Assembly: GCA_021818045.1 (NCBI GenBank)
Contig: JAKAFF010000065.1
Coordinates: 1-7,423 of the forward strand
Direction: 5' to 3'
DNA from: a bacterium
GTDB taxonomy: Bacteria; Chlamydiota; Chlamydiia; Chlamydiales; SM23-39
Length of the DNA: 7,423 nucleotides
The notes under the pieces: generated by a model
Told to the model about the DNA's origin: nothing
What the model saw: only the letters and a program-made list of their open reading frames with translations
The model's database searches: none
Position numbers and translations under genes: made by a program
Shown here: piece after piece, positions 1 to 7,190 of the stretch
Numbering within the stretch: the first letter of the stretch is position 1
Layout: each line of letters starts with the position of its first letter

Positions 1-261
1 CCGGAAGGACAGCTCAACGTGCGAGATATTCAAAATATTTTGGATTATCTTGCCCAAAAAAAGATCTATGTTCTTTTTCCTGAGACCAACGTGAGTCGCG
101 ATTCGATTCGCAAAATTGCAAGTGCAGGGCGCGAGATGGGCCTTGCAATTGTCATTTGCAAAGAGCCTCTTTATGGAGATGCGATGAGCGGACTTACTTA
201 TTTAGAGATGATGAAGCAAAATGCAAATACAATAGCGACACATTTATGGAATATGCAGTAG
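1..261 (+). CDS. ytgA: Metal ABC transporter substrate-binding lipoprotein, C-terminal part (5' truncated)
   Basis: This is the last 86 codons of a cluster A-I (ZnuA/TroA/PsaA) solute-binding protein, the exported component that captures a transition metal and hands it to the permease. The frame is open from base 1 (Pro-Glu-Gly-Gln-Leu-Asn precede the GTG at 19), so the gene begins outside the window and the GTG is not its start. Two family metal-ligand positions are visible: the Glu in FPETNVS (codon 82-84) and the Asp in LYGDAMSG (codon 178-180), which correspond to the third and fourth ligands of PsaA/TroA proteins. The usual C-terminal signature TYLEMMKQNANTI follows. The stop overlaps the start of the ATPase gene. 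The identity of the bound metal cannot be read from this fragment; chlamydial YtgA is usually discussed as binding iron, but the family also covers Mn and Zn. Confidence 0.93.
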   Translation, partial: PEGQLNVRDIQNILDYLAQKKIYVLFPETNVSRDSIRKIASAGREMGLAIVICKEPLYGDAMSGLTYLEMMKQNANTIATHLWNMQ

Positions 262-1013
262 ATGCTCAAGAGTTAAATATCACGTACGGAAAGACCTCGA
301 TTTTATGGGATTTGTCGTTTCAAATTCCCAAAGGGGTCATGGTTGGGATCATTGGACCAAATGGAGCGGGGAAAAGCACTCTCATGAAGGCAGCTTTGGG
401 CCTGCTGAAGCCACTTTCCGGACAAATTTCTCTTTTTGGTCTGCCCGCTGCGTTGGTGAGAGATAAAGTGGCTTATGTTCCGCAGCGAGAGTCGGTCGAT
501 TGGGATTTTCCGATTACGGCCATGGAACTTGTGTTGATGGGGCGCTACGGAAAATTGGGGTTGTTTGGACGATTGAAAAAAGCGGATCGCGAAGCTGCAG
601 CTTTGGCTTTAGAACAGGTGGGGATGTCTGCATTCGCCGATCGGCAAATTAGCGAGCTATCTGGTGGACAACAGCAGCGCCTTTTTTTAGCCCGGGCGCT
701 TTTGCAATCAGCCGACCTTTATTTACTCGACGAGCCTTTTGCAGGCGTTGATTTAGCAACGGAAAAAGCGATTTTAGCCATTTTGCGTAGGCAAAAAGAG
801 TTGGGGAAAACCATTTTGATCGTGCATCACGACTTGCCAACGGTTAAAGAGTACTTTGATTGGGCGCTTCTTTTAAATACACGGCTTTTGGGATGCGGGC
901 CCGTCAAAGAGGTGTTTACGAAAGAGAATTTGTCGCGCGCCTTTGGCAAGGGACAGCTCCTTTTTGAAGAAGCTGCCAATTTGACGGCAAAAAGCATCAC
1001 TGGGATCCTATGA
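246..1013 (+). CDS. ytgB: Metal ABC transporter ATP-binding protein YtgB
   Basis: This 255-residue cytoplasmic ATPase powers the YtgC/YtgD permease pair. All nucleotide-binding motifs are intact: Walker A GPNGAGKST at residues 37-45, Q-loop Gln80 in VAYVPQ, signature LSGGQQQR at 138-145, Walker B LYLLDEP at 158-164, D-loop GVD at 167-169, and switch His195 in VHHDL. Length matches the single-domain ATPases of the Mn/Zn/Fe family (about 240-260). The frame is open further upstream to 156, but that would put 106 nt inside ytgA; the ATG at 246 begins just before the conserved ELNITYG beta strand and overlaps ytgA by 16 nt, so I chose it. No strong Shine-Dalgarno sequence precedes it, which suggests coupling to ytgA translation. 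Its last four bases (ATGA) contain the start of ytgC. Confidence 0.95.
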   Translation: MEYAVDAQELNITYGKTSILWDLSFQIPKGVMVGIIGPNGAGKSTLMKAALGLLKPLSGQISLFGLPAALVRDKVAYVPQRESVDWDFPITAMELVLMGRYGKLGLFGRLKKADREAAALALEQVGMSAFADRQISELSGGQQQRLFLARALLQSADLYLLDEPFAGVDLATEKAILAILRRQKELGKTILIVHHDLPTVKEYFDWALLLNTRLLGCGPVKEVFTKENLSRAFGKGQLLFEEAANLTAKSITGIL

Positions 1014-2248
1014 TCGCATTTTTGACAGATCCGGTATTGCGAGCGCCTTTTTGGGGGTGCATTTTTATGTGCATTGCCTCATCGCTCATCGGGGTTTGTC
1101 TTTTTTTGCGCAAGCGCTCGTTGCTCAGCGAATCCATGTCTCATGCAACGTATCCAGGGGCAACTTTAGGGGTCGCTTTATTTGCGCTTGTTTTTCCCAA
1201 TAGCGAAGAGTGGGCGTTAGTGGCCATTTTAGGGGGAGCGTTTATCTCCTCTTTACTAGGCCTTCGCTGGATCGATTGGCTCGAGCAAAAAGGGAAAGTG
1301 CGAGCAGATGCTGCCTTGTGTTTTGTGCTAGCAGTATTTTTCGGGGCAGGACTTACGATTGCGTCTGCCATCCAGACGAAGTGGCCCGTATGGCATAAAC
1401 AAGTGCAAATGCTTTTGTTTGGCCAGGCTGCGACGATGACCGATATCCATATTTGGATTTACGGCTCTTTGGCAGTCGTTGTGGCGTCATTTTTTATCCT
1501 CGCTTTTCGCCCGCTTCATAGCTTTTTGTTCGATCGCCACTTCGCTCTCAGTATCGGAGTCCCTGTGCACCTTTTAGAGCGCATTTTATTTTGGCTTTTG
1601 GCGCTGTCGCTCATTGTAGGGATTCGCAGCGTTGGGGTGGTTTTGATGTCGGGTATGGTGATTGCTCCGGCTGTTGCTGCAAGACAATATAGCAACCGCT
1701 TGCACACCATTTTTGGATTGGCTGCCCTATTTGGTGCGCTCAGTGCTGGGGTGGGCAACTATCTGTCCATGAGTGTGAACCTACCGACGGGACCTGCTAT
1801 CGTTCTTGTAGGCACTACATTTGCTTTTTTATCTCTCCTCTTTGCCCCCAAAAAGGGGATCGTGTTTCGGTGGATGCGCATTTTGGCGTTTCGTTTAAAA
1901 ACGGTGGAAGAGAACGTTCTCAAAGGGATCTGGAGGCACGGTGCTTTGTGCGATGCATCCTCTTTGACGCTGAAACTGGCCCTGTGGCGCTTGCAGAGAG
2001 CGGGCTGGTTGGATGCCCATTTGCGCTTAACCCTTGACGGCAGCGCAAAAGCGGCAACCATTGTGCGCTTACATCGCCTGTGGGAGCTGTATTTGACCGA
2101 GCGGCTTGGATACAAGGCGGAACAAGTGCACCAGACGGCAGAAGAGATGGAGCACATTTTGACCCCTGAAATGGAGCAGCGCTTGACCCAGATGTTGAAA
2201 GATCCAAAGCAAGATCCTCACCAGCAACCTATTCCGGAGAAAAAATGA
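1010..2248 (+). CDS. ytgC: Metal ABC transporter permease fused to DtxR-type metal repressor (YtgC-YtgR)
   Basis: The 412-residue protein has two parts. Residues 1-280 are an ABC-3 family permease with about eight hydrophobic segments (roughly 12-34, 46-63, 67-86, 101-121, 146-166, 188-206, 208-225, 233-280) and the family signature around GIRSVGVVLMSGMVIAPA (204-221). After a basic linker (about 281-297) comes a DtxR/MntR-like domain ending with the protein. In C. trachomatis the equivalent fusion is reported to be cleaved to release YtgR, an iron-dependent repressor that acts on its own operon; the same fate is inferred here. Start ATG lies in an ATGA overlap with ytgB; a weak GGGA sits a few bases upstream. 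The 3' end overlaps ytgD by ATGA. The permease would pair with YtgD in the inner membrane. The repressor domain is described as its own entry. Confidence 0.94.
   Translation: MIAFLTDPVLRAPFWGCIFMCIASSLIGVCLFLRKRSLLSESMSHATYPGATLGVALFALVFPNSEEWALVAILGGAFISSLLGLRWIDWLEQKGKVRADAALCFVLAVFFGAGLTIASAIQTKWPVWHKQVQMLLFGQAATMTDIHIWIYGSLAVVVASFFILAFRPLHSFLFDRHFALSIGVPVHLLERILFWLLALSLIVGIRSVGVVLMSGMVIAPAVAARQYSNRLHTIFGLAALFGALSAGVGNYLSMSVNLPTGPAIVLVGTTFAFLSLLFAPKKGIVFRWMRILAFRLKTVEENVLKGIWRHGALCDASSLTLKLALWRLQRAGWLDAHLRLTLDGSAKAATIVRLHRLWELYLTERLGYKAEQVHQTAEEMEHILTPEMEQRLTQMLKDPKQDPHQQPIPEKK
1898..2245 (+). other. YtgR repressor domain within ytgC (residues about 297-412)
   Basis: The dimerisation/metal region aligns with DtxR without gaps. 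RLHRLWE places His355 and Glu359 on DtxR His79 and Glu83; VHQTAEEMEHI places His374, Glu378, Glu381 and His382 on His98, Cys102, Glu105 and His106. Position 378 is thus Glu instead of Cys, as in MntR. The segment SSLTLKLALWRLQRAG (317-332) lines up with the DtxR recognition helix region (37-52), but only about 16 residues separate Glu301 from Ser317 where DtxR has 28, so the helix that precedes the recognition helix seems reduced or absent. The N-terminal ligand (DtxR Met10, MntR Asp8) falls on Asn302. The domain ends at PIPEKK, where DtxR continues into its SH3-like domain, so that domain is missing. The alignment is by eye from memory of DtxR and MntR sequences. Confidence 0.8.
2236..2240 (+). 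promoter_or_regulatory. Shine-Dalgarno sequence of ytgD
   Basis: GGAGA lies four bases before the ATG at 2245, inside the last codons of ytgC. It is the clearest ribosome binding site in the cluster and fixes the ytgD start; the other internal genes have weak or no such motif and seem to rely on the overlaps. Confidence 0.7.
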
Positions 2249-3096
2249 ATAGCGATCTTTTGCAGATGGGGGTTTTGTGTGCCATTGCGCTAGCAACAGG
2301 GCTCATTGGGCCATTTCTCGTATTGCGCCGCATGACGATGTTTGCAAACTCTTTATCCCACACGATTCTGTTGGGCATTGGCGCAGCCTTTTTGCTATCG
2401 GGGGGGGCTTTGTTTTGTTGGAGCAACCTCTTGTTGGGAGCCCTTTTTGCCGCCTTGCTCACTGCTTTTTTCACGGAAGGATTGATCCGTTACTTTCGGT
2501 TGCAAGAAGATGCAAGCATCGGGCTTGTTTTTACCTCATTATTTGCAGCTGGTATCTGTTTAGTCACCCTGTTCATGCGCGATGTGCACATTGGGCTCGA
2601 AGCGGTCATGGGAAATGCGGAGCTTTTGCAAGTGACAGATCTCAAATTGGCTTTAGCTTTAGCTTTGATGAATGGGGCAGCCGTTTTTCTTTTCTATCGT
2701 CAGTTTGAATTGATCAGTTTTGATAGACAGCTTGCGAAAACTCTCGGCATTCGCTGCGGAGTGTTTCATTTTCTGTTCTTATTCCTCATCGCCGCCACTT
2801 GTATTGCGGCATTTCGGGCAATTGGGGTGCTATTAGTATTGAGTTTTTTAGTCGGCCCCTATCTCACCGCCCGCCTTTTTTGTAATCGCCTGCGGGGGCT
2901 TTTGTTGTGGACGCCCATTGTGGGGATCGGGGCCTCTATTTTAGGCGTAGTGCTTTCGCGGCTGAGTCTAGAGCTGTTTGATCTTCCTCTTTCTACCGCT
3001 GGCATCGTCTCCACTTTAATGGGTCTTATTTATATGTGCGCAAAATCGGTCGCATCGGCTAAAATTGCCCTATGCGAAAAAAAATTGCGATCTTAG
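2245..3096 (+). CDS. ytgD: Metal ABC transporter permease YtgD
   Basis: A 283-residue ABC-3 family inner-membrane permease, the second channel subunit of the metal importer. It has about eight hydrophobic segments spread over the whole length (for example 8-27, 40-76, 92-112, 133-152, 172-190, 193-211, 220-238, 252-266). It shares family features with the permease half of YtgC: an N-terminal GLIGPFLVLRRMTMFANSLSH (cf. SLIGVCLFLRKRSLLSESMSH in YtgC) and RAIGVLLVLSFLVGPYLTAR (191-210) matching the YtgC RSVG segment, so the two are paralogues that most likely form a heterodimer. It carries no fused regulatory domain. The start is fixed by GGAGA at 2236-2240 and overlaps ytgC by 4 nt; its last 25 nt overlap dxr. 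Confidence 0.94.
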   Translation: MNSDLLQMGVLCAIALATGLIGPFLVLRRMTMFANSLSHTILLGIGAAFLLSGGALFCWSNLLLGALFAALLTAFFTEGLIRYFRLQEDASIGLVFTSLFAAGICLVTLFMRDVHIGLEAVMGNAELLQVTDLKLALALALMNGAAVFLFYRQFELISFDRQLAKTLGIRCGVFHFLFLFLIAATCIAAFRAIGVLLVLSFLVGPYLTARLFCNRLRGLLLWTPIVGIGASILGVVLSRLSLELFDLPLSTAGIVSTLMGLIYMCAKSVASAKIALCEKKLRS

Positions 3097-4211
3097 GCAG
3101 CACGGGCTCTATCGGTCAAAGCACTCTCAAAGTCGCGCGCCACTTGGCATCGGATCTAGAGGTGGTGGCATTGGCCGCAAAATCAAACATCGATCTTTTG
3201 GAGCGCCAAGCAAGAGAATTTCGTCCAAAACTGATAGCTGTGTATGATCCGCTCTCAGCGCAACAACTGCGCTGCAGACTGCCCGATATTCCCATTTTGT
3301 CGGGAATGGACGGCTTAAAAGCTGTGGCCGCCTTTCCCGAATCTGATTTTGCGATGCTTGCCATGACTGGCAGCATTGGCTTGACTCCCGCAATTTGCGC
3401 CATTGAAGCAGGAAAACAGATTGGTCTTGCCAATAAGGAGATCTTGGTTTGTGCGGGGGAACTCGTCAGTCAGCTTGCCAAAAAACACAAAGTCCCGATT
3501 TTGCCTGTCGATAGTGAGCATTCGGCCCTCTTTCAGTGTCTCAAAGGAGAAAAGAGCGCATCGGTGCGCCGTCTCATCTTGACCGCATCCGGCGGGCCCT
3601 TTTTACATAAATCTTTGGATGCATTATCGAGTGTCACCCCTGAAGAGGCAAAAGTGCACCCCAATTGGAGCATGGGGCCGAAAGTGACTGTGGATTGCTC
3701 CACACTCATTAATAAAGGCTTGGAGCTCATCGAAGCGCGCTGGCTTTTTGACATTGAGCCAGACCGCATTGAGGCGATCATCCATCCGCAAAGCCGCATC
3801 CATAGTTTTGTGGAATTTGTCGATGGATCAATGCTTGCGCAAGTATCCGATCCAGACATGATTTTGCCCATTCAATACGCCTTGACCTACCCGGATCGCA
3901 AAATGGGCCTTTTGGCTCCATATGATTTTGTCAAAAACCATACCCTGACATTTTTTCCTCCGGATTACCGAAAATTCCCCTGCTTACAAATCGCAATGCA
4001 GAGCCTTAAAGAGGGGCGCAGCTACCCCTGTTTTCTCAATGCTGCCAATGAGATCCTCGTCGAGCGGTTTTTAAAGGGGGACATCTCTTGGAAAGAGATT
4101 GGCTCGAAGCTTGATCAATTAATCTCTTCCCACCATCCGCAGAATCTGCTAACCTTGGAGGCAGTCTTAGAAGTCGATGGACAGGCACGTAAAAAAGCGA
4201 GTGTTGCGTAG
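3072..4211 (+). CDS. dxr: 1-deoxy-D-xylulose 5-phosphate reductoisomerase
   Basis: This 379-residue cytoplasmic enzyme makes 2-C-methyl-D-erythritol 4-phosphate from DXP with NADPH and a divalent metal, the committed step of the MEP isoprenoid pathway and the target of fosmidomycin. Visible motifs: NADPH-binding GSTGSIGQSTL (9-19), LANKE (119-123), metal ligands Asp147 and Glu149 in VDSEH and Glu218 in NKGLELIE, substrate-site SGGPF (173-177), the flexible-loop HPNWSMG (196-202) with His196 and Met201, and Asn214-Lys215. These match E. coli Asp150/Glu152/Glu231, Ser186, His209, Met214 and Asn227/Lys228, so the enzyme looks fully active. Length agrees with the family (E. coli 398). The ATG at 3072 puts the Rossmann strand KKIAILGS directly at the N terminus, which supports it despite a 25-nt overlap with ytgD and no clear ribosome binding site. 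The dxr-rseP pairing is common across bacteria. Confidence 0.97.
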   Translation: MRKKIAILGSTGSIGQSTLKVARHLASDLEVVALAAKSNIDLLERQAREFRPKLIAVYDPLSAQQLRCRLPDIPILSGMDGLKAVAAFPESDFAMLAMTGSIGLTPAICAIEAGKQIGLANKEILVCAGELVSQLAKKHKVPILPVDSEHSALFQCLKGEKSASVRRLILTASGGPFLHKSLDALSSVTPEEAKVHPNWSMGPKVTVDCSTLINKGLELIEARWLFDIEPDRIEAIIHPQSRIHSFVEFVDGSMLAQVSDPDMILPIQYALTYPDRKMGLLAPYDFVKNHTLTFFPPDYRKFPCLQIAMQSLKEGRSYPCFLNAANEILVERFLKGDISWKEIGSKLDQLISSHHPQNLLTLEAVLEVDGQARKKASVA

Positions 4212-6133
4212 TGGTATTTAGCATTTTATCATTCTTTCTGGCTGTCTTAGGGTTAGGCGTTCTCGTCTTCATTCACGAGCTGGGCCACTATTGGGTTGCG
4301 CGCCGCAGCGGCATGCGCGTTGAAGCTTTTTCCATCGGATTTGGTAAGCCTTTGATCACATGGATGCATAGCGGCGTCAAGTGGCAAATTTGTCTATTGC
4401 CATTTGGAGGCTATGTTCGGATTGCTGGCATGCAAAAAGAGGGAGACGTAGAACCGGCTCAAATACCCGACGGATTTTTTGGGAAAAGCCCGTGGAAAAG
4501 AATTCAAGTAGCCCTTGCGGGCCCTGTTGTCAATATCCTCTTTGCCCTCTTTGCTTTCACGATCCTGTGGCTCTCTGGAGGCCGCAATAAGCCATTTGCA
4601 GAATTCACCAACAAGATTGGATGGGTAGATCCAAAATCGACCCTTTTCGCTTTAGGAATGCGCCCTGGAGATGTCGTTGAAAAATATGACAACCATCCCA
4701 TTGCAGGATTTAAAGACTTGCTGATGGCCAGTATCACCGGGGGAGATTCGGCCCATATTGAAGGTTATAAACTCGACTACGTGACGGGGCAAAAAAGCCC
4801 TTTTAATTATACGCTAGAATCTACACGCACAGCTAAGGGGAAGTTGCCCATTATTGGAGGGCTTTTTCCCGCTTCATATCTGATTTTTGCAGGCACCCCC
4901 CTCTCTTCGGGCTCTCCCATCGCAGATAGCGGCATCCAACTAGACGATCGCTTGCTTTGGGTGGATGGCGAAGTGGTGTTTTCACAGCCGCAACTGAGTG
5001 AATTGACCAATGCTTCGACGGCCTTTTTAACCATCTTGCGCGACAATCGAGTCATGCATGTAAAAGTGCCGCGTGCGCAGATCTCCGATCTCAAAATGAC
5101 CCTTCCCGAACGAGGAGAGATCGATGATTGGCAGCATGAAGCGCAGCTCCAAGGGCGCTTGCAAGATCTCTACTTTATCCCCTATAACCTCTCGCCGACC
5201 ATGCAAGTGGAAGGGCATCTGCAATTCATCGATGAAGAAGATTTGCAAAAAGCAGTTCATCAGTGTGAACGATGTACCTATTTTGGATCTTTGCAAGATG
5301 GGGATCAGATTTTAGCTGTAGATGGAATGCGCGTCACTACACCCTATCAGCTCCTCACCGAACTCCAAACGCGCCGCATTCTTGTGATTGTAGAGCGCAA
5401 CTTGGCTGCAGTCGGGCAGATTCCTTGGACGCAGGCGAGTGCGCAGTTTGATTCTTTCAGCACTGCCGACTTAGAGCAAATCGTGGCGTCTATTGGCACA
5501 GATCAGCCAGTAACTGCGCGCGGAGATTTGCATCTTCTCAAACCCATCGTTCCAAAACCGCGCAAAAGCTTTGCCCTTTCTGAAGAACACAAGGCGCAAT
5601 TCGCTCAGGAGATGGCCCGAGCTAAGAAAGAAATTGAAGGGATTTCCGACCCTGCAAAAAAAGCAGAGGCGATGCAGCAATTTGAAGAGTCTCAAAGCAA
5701 GCTCATGCTGGGTCTATCTCTCAGGGATCGGCAGGTGCGCTATAACCCCAATCCTCTTGAGCAATTCGGCGATGTAGTGCGCGACACGTATCGCACACTG
5801 GCCAGCCTGATTACGGGAGCCGTCAACCCAAAATACGTCGCGGGACCCGTTGGGATCATTCAAGTTGTACAGCAAAGCTGGCTCATCGGATTTAAAGAGG
5901 CCCTATTTTGGATGGGACTTATTAGCTTAAACCTTGCGCTTTTTAACCTTTTGCCCTTGCCTATTTTGGATGGGGGATATGTCCTTTTATCGCTTGTCGA
6001 GATGGTCACAAGACGCCCTTTGCGCGCCAAAACTATGGAAAAGCTGATCATCCCTTTTGTAGTGTTGCTAATCGGCTTTTTTATTTTTGTGACTTATCAT
6101 GACATCACGCGCCTTTTTAGTGCGCTTTTCTAA
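4211..6133 (+). CDS. rseP: RseP-type site-2 intramembrane zinc metalloprotease, long form
   Basis: This 640-residue inner-membrane protease cleaves substrates within the membrane (anti-sigma factors or remnant signal peptides in other bacteria). The zinc motif HELGH (22-26, catalytic Glu23) lies at the end of transmembrane helix 1, followed by PFGGYVRI (64-71), a second helix (about 102-122), and the third ligand motif LPILDGGY (583-590, Asp587), with GPVGI at 545-549 and a last helix at about 611-628. Between helices it has three PDZ-like modules: around RPGD (151-154), around LDDRLLWVDG (244-253), and around LQDGDQILAVDG (361-372). A charged, helix-prone stretch (about 456-500) follows. E. 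coli RseP has 450 residues and two PDZ domains; the chlamydial homologues are, as I recall, also long. Start is GTG at 4211, sharing one base with the dxr stop; MVFSILSFFLAVLG fits a canonical helix 1. The natural substrate in Chlamydiae is unknown to me. Confidence 0.94.
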   Translation: MVFSILSFFLAVLGLGVLVFIHELGHYWVARRSGMRVEAFSIGFGKPLITWMHSGVKWQICLLPFGGYVRIAGMQKEGDVEPAQIPDGFFGKSPWKRIQVALAGPVVNILFALFAFTILWLSGGRNKPFAEFTNKIGWVDPKSTLFALGMRPGDVVEKYDNHPIAGFKDLLMASITGGDSAHIEGYKLDYVTGQKSPFNYTLESTRTAKGKLPIIGGLFPASYLIFAGTPLSSGSPIADSGIQLDDRLLWVDGEVVFSQPQLSELTNASTAFLTILRDNRVMHVKVPRAQISDLKMTLPERGEIDDWQHEAQLQGRLQDLYFIPYNLSPTMQVEGHLQFIDEEDLQKAVHQCERCTYFGSLQDGDQILAVDGMRVTTPYQLLTELQTRRILVIVERNLAAVGQIPWTQASAQFDSFSTADLEQIVASIGTDQPVTARGDLHLLKPIVPKPRKSFALSEEHKAQFAQEMARAKKEIEGISDPAKKAEAMQQFEESQSKLMLGLSLRDRQVRYNPNPLEQFGDVVRDTYRTLASLITGAVNPKYVAGPVGIIQVVQQSWLIGFKEALFWMGLISLNLALFNLLPLPILDGGYVLLSLVEMVTRRPLRAKTMEKLIIPFVVLLIGFFIFVTYHDITRLFSALF

Positions 6134-7190
6134 GCTGCTTGTGCTTTTCTTCTGCTTGGCCAGCTGTTATGCAAGCGAGCTTTCTTTAGAAGAAAAAATA
6201 GGGACCCTTCTCATGCCGCCCGCCTGCCCCTTGCGAGGGGAGGATCATTGGGCCGATTGGGAAAAACTTGTTCACGAATTTCACATCTCAAGTGCCCTTG
6301 TCAAAGGGGCAGATCCCCTTTCGCAAGTGCAGTTTTTAAACCGCTTGCAAAGTATTTCTCCAAGACCTTTTCTCATTGCAGCTGATGCAGAGTGGGGTCT
6401 TGGAATGCACATGCCAGGCACCATCTCGTTTCCCAAAGCAAGAGAGCTTGGGACCTTATCCCTTGAAGCTATCGCGCAAATCGGTCAAGCAATAGGCAGA
6501 CAAGCTCAATGCGTCGGAATTCACCTGAATTTAGCCCCTGTTGCTGACGTCGACAACAATCCAAAAAACCCAATCATCGGGCCCAGGTCCTTTGGGGGCG
6601 ATCCTCAGCACGTGGCCCAATGTGTAGCTGCGATGATCAGGGGGCTGCAATCAGGCGGCGTTTTGGCCTGCGCAAAACATTTTCCAGGGCATGGCGATAC
6701 GGAGATCGATTCTCACGAAAGATTGCCCACCGTCCCCCACTCTTTGAGCAGATTGCAAGAGGTGGAAATTCCCCCTTTTCAAAAGGCCATTGAAGAGGGG
6801 GTAGCATGCATTATGACAGGCCATCTCCTCGTTCCTGCCTTAGACCCCACCTATCCGGCCTCACTCTCCAAACAGTGTGTGCAAGGGTATTTGCGCGCGC
6901 AGCTGCACTTTGATGGAGTCGTCATTACTGACGCACTCAATATGGGGGCGATTGCCACGCAATATGCACCAGAAGAGGCGGCCATTTTAAGCTTGCAAGC
7001 AGGCAGCGATCTTCTATTATATGGCTCTCATTTAGATGAGGAGGTCGATGAGATTTTGCGCCAAACGATTCCACGCGTATATCGCGCGATTTTAGACGCA
7101 TATCTTACAGGTCGTTTGGATCTTTGCGAACTGGACCAGAAGATCGAGCGCATCGCGCGCGCCAAACAGCGGTTTTTATCCACAAATTAA
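6099..7190 (+). CDS. nagZ: Glycoside hydrolase family 3, NagZ-like beta-N-acetylhexosaminidase, probable lipoprotein
   Basis: A 363-residue GH3 catalytic domain. The single-domain length and motifs match NagZ, which removes GlcNAc from peptidoglycan fragments. KHFPGHGDT (193-201) and DSH (204-206) carry the Asp204/His206 acid-base dyad typical of NagZ, and VVITDALNMGAI (274-285) carries the nucleophile Asp278. NLAPVADV (144-151) and GPRSFG (161-166) are also conserved. The N terminus is a signal peptide (basic start, hydrophobic core LLVLFFCLAS) with a lipobox LASC at 20-23, so Cys23 would be lipidated; this predicts export, unlike the cytoplasmic NagZ of E. coli. The ATG at 6099 overlaps rseP by 35 nt; a GTG at 6120 would give MRFSKLL and a 14-nt overlap and is equally believable, as neither has a ribosome binding site. 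The gene ends with tandem stops TAATAA. Enzyme class is firm, exact substrate is inferred. Confidence 0.9.
   Translation: MTSRAFLVRFSKLLVLFFCLASCYASELSLEEKIGTLLMPPACPLRGEDHWADWEKLVHEFHISSALVKGADPLSQVQFLNRLQSISPRPFLIAADAEWGLGMHMPGTISFPKARELGTLSLEAIAQIGQAIGRQAQCVGIHLNLAPVADVDNNPKNPIIGPRSFGGDPQHVAQCVAAMIRGLQSGGVLACAKHFPGHGDTEIDSHERLPTVPHSLSRLQEVEIPPFQKAIEEGVACIMTGHLLVPALDPTYPASLSKQCVQGYLRAQLHFDGVVITDALNMGAIATQYAPEEAAILSLQAGSDLLLYGSHLDEEVDEILRQTIPRVYRAILDAYLTGRLDLCELDQKIERIARAKQRFLSTN

Noticed and set aside
156..245. Longer N terminus for ytgB
   Set aside because: The extra 30 residues are encoded within ytgA, are not ATPase-like, and the ATG at 246 directly precedes the conserved first strand.
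1759..2157. 132-codon minus-strand open frame opposite ytgC/R
   Set aside because: It lies wholly inside a plus-strand gene with strong family motifs; its translation is rich in Cys, Arg and Ser without any recognisable domain, as expected of an antisense shadow.
2277..2708. 143-codon plus-strand open frame inside ytgD
   Set aside because: A +1 shadow of the ytgD permease frame, with a Cys/His/Trp-rich translation and no motif; ytgD itself is intact across the same bases.
3533..3871. 112-codon minus-strand open frame in dxr
   Set aside because: Opposite the most conserved part of dxr; translation is Met/Ser-rich without a domain.
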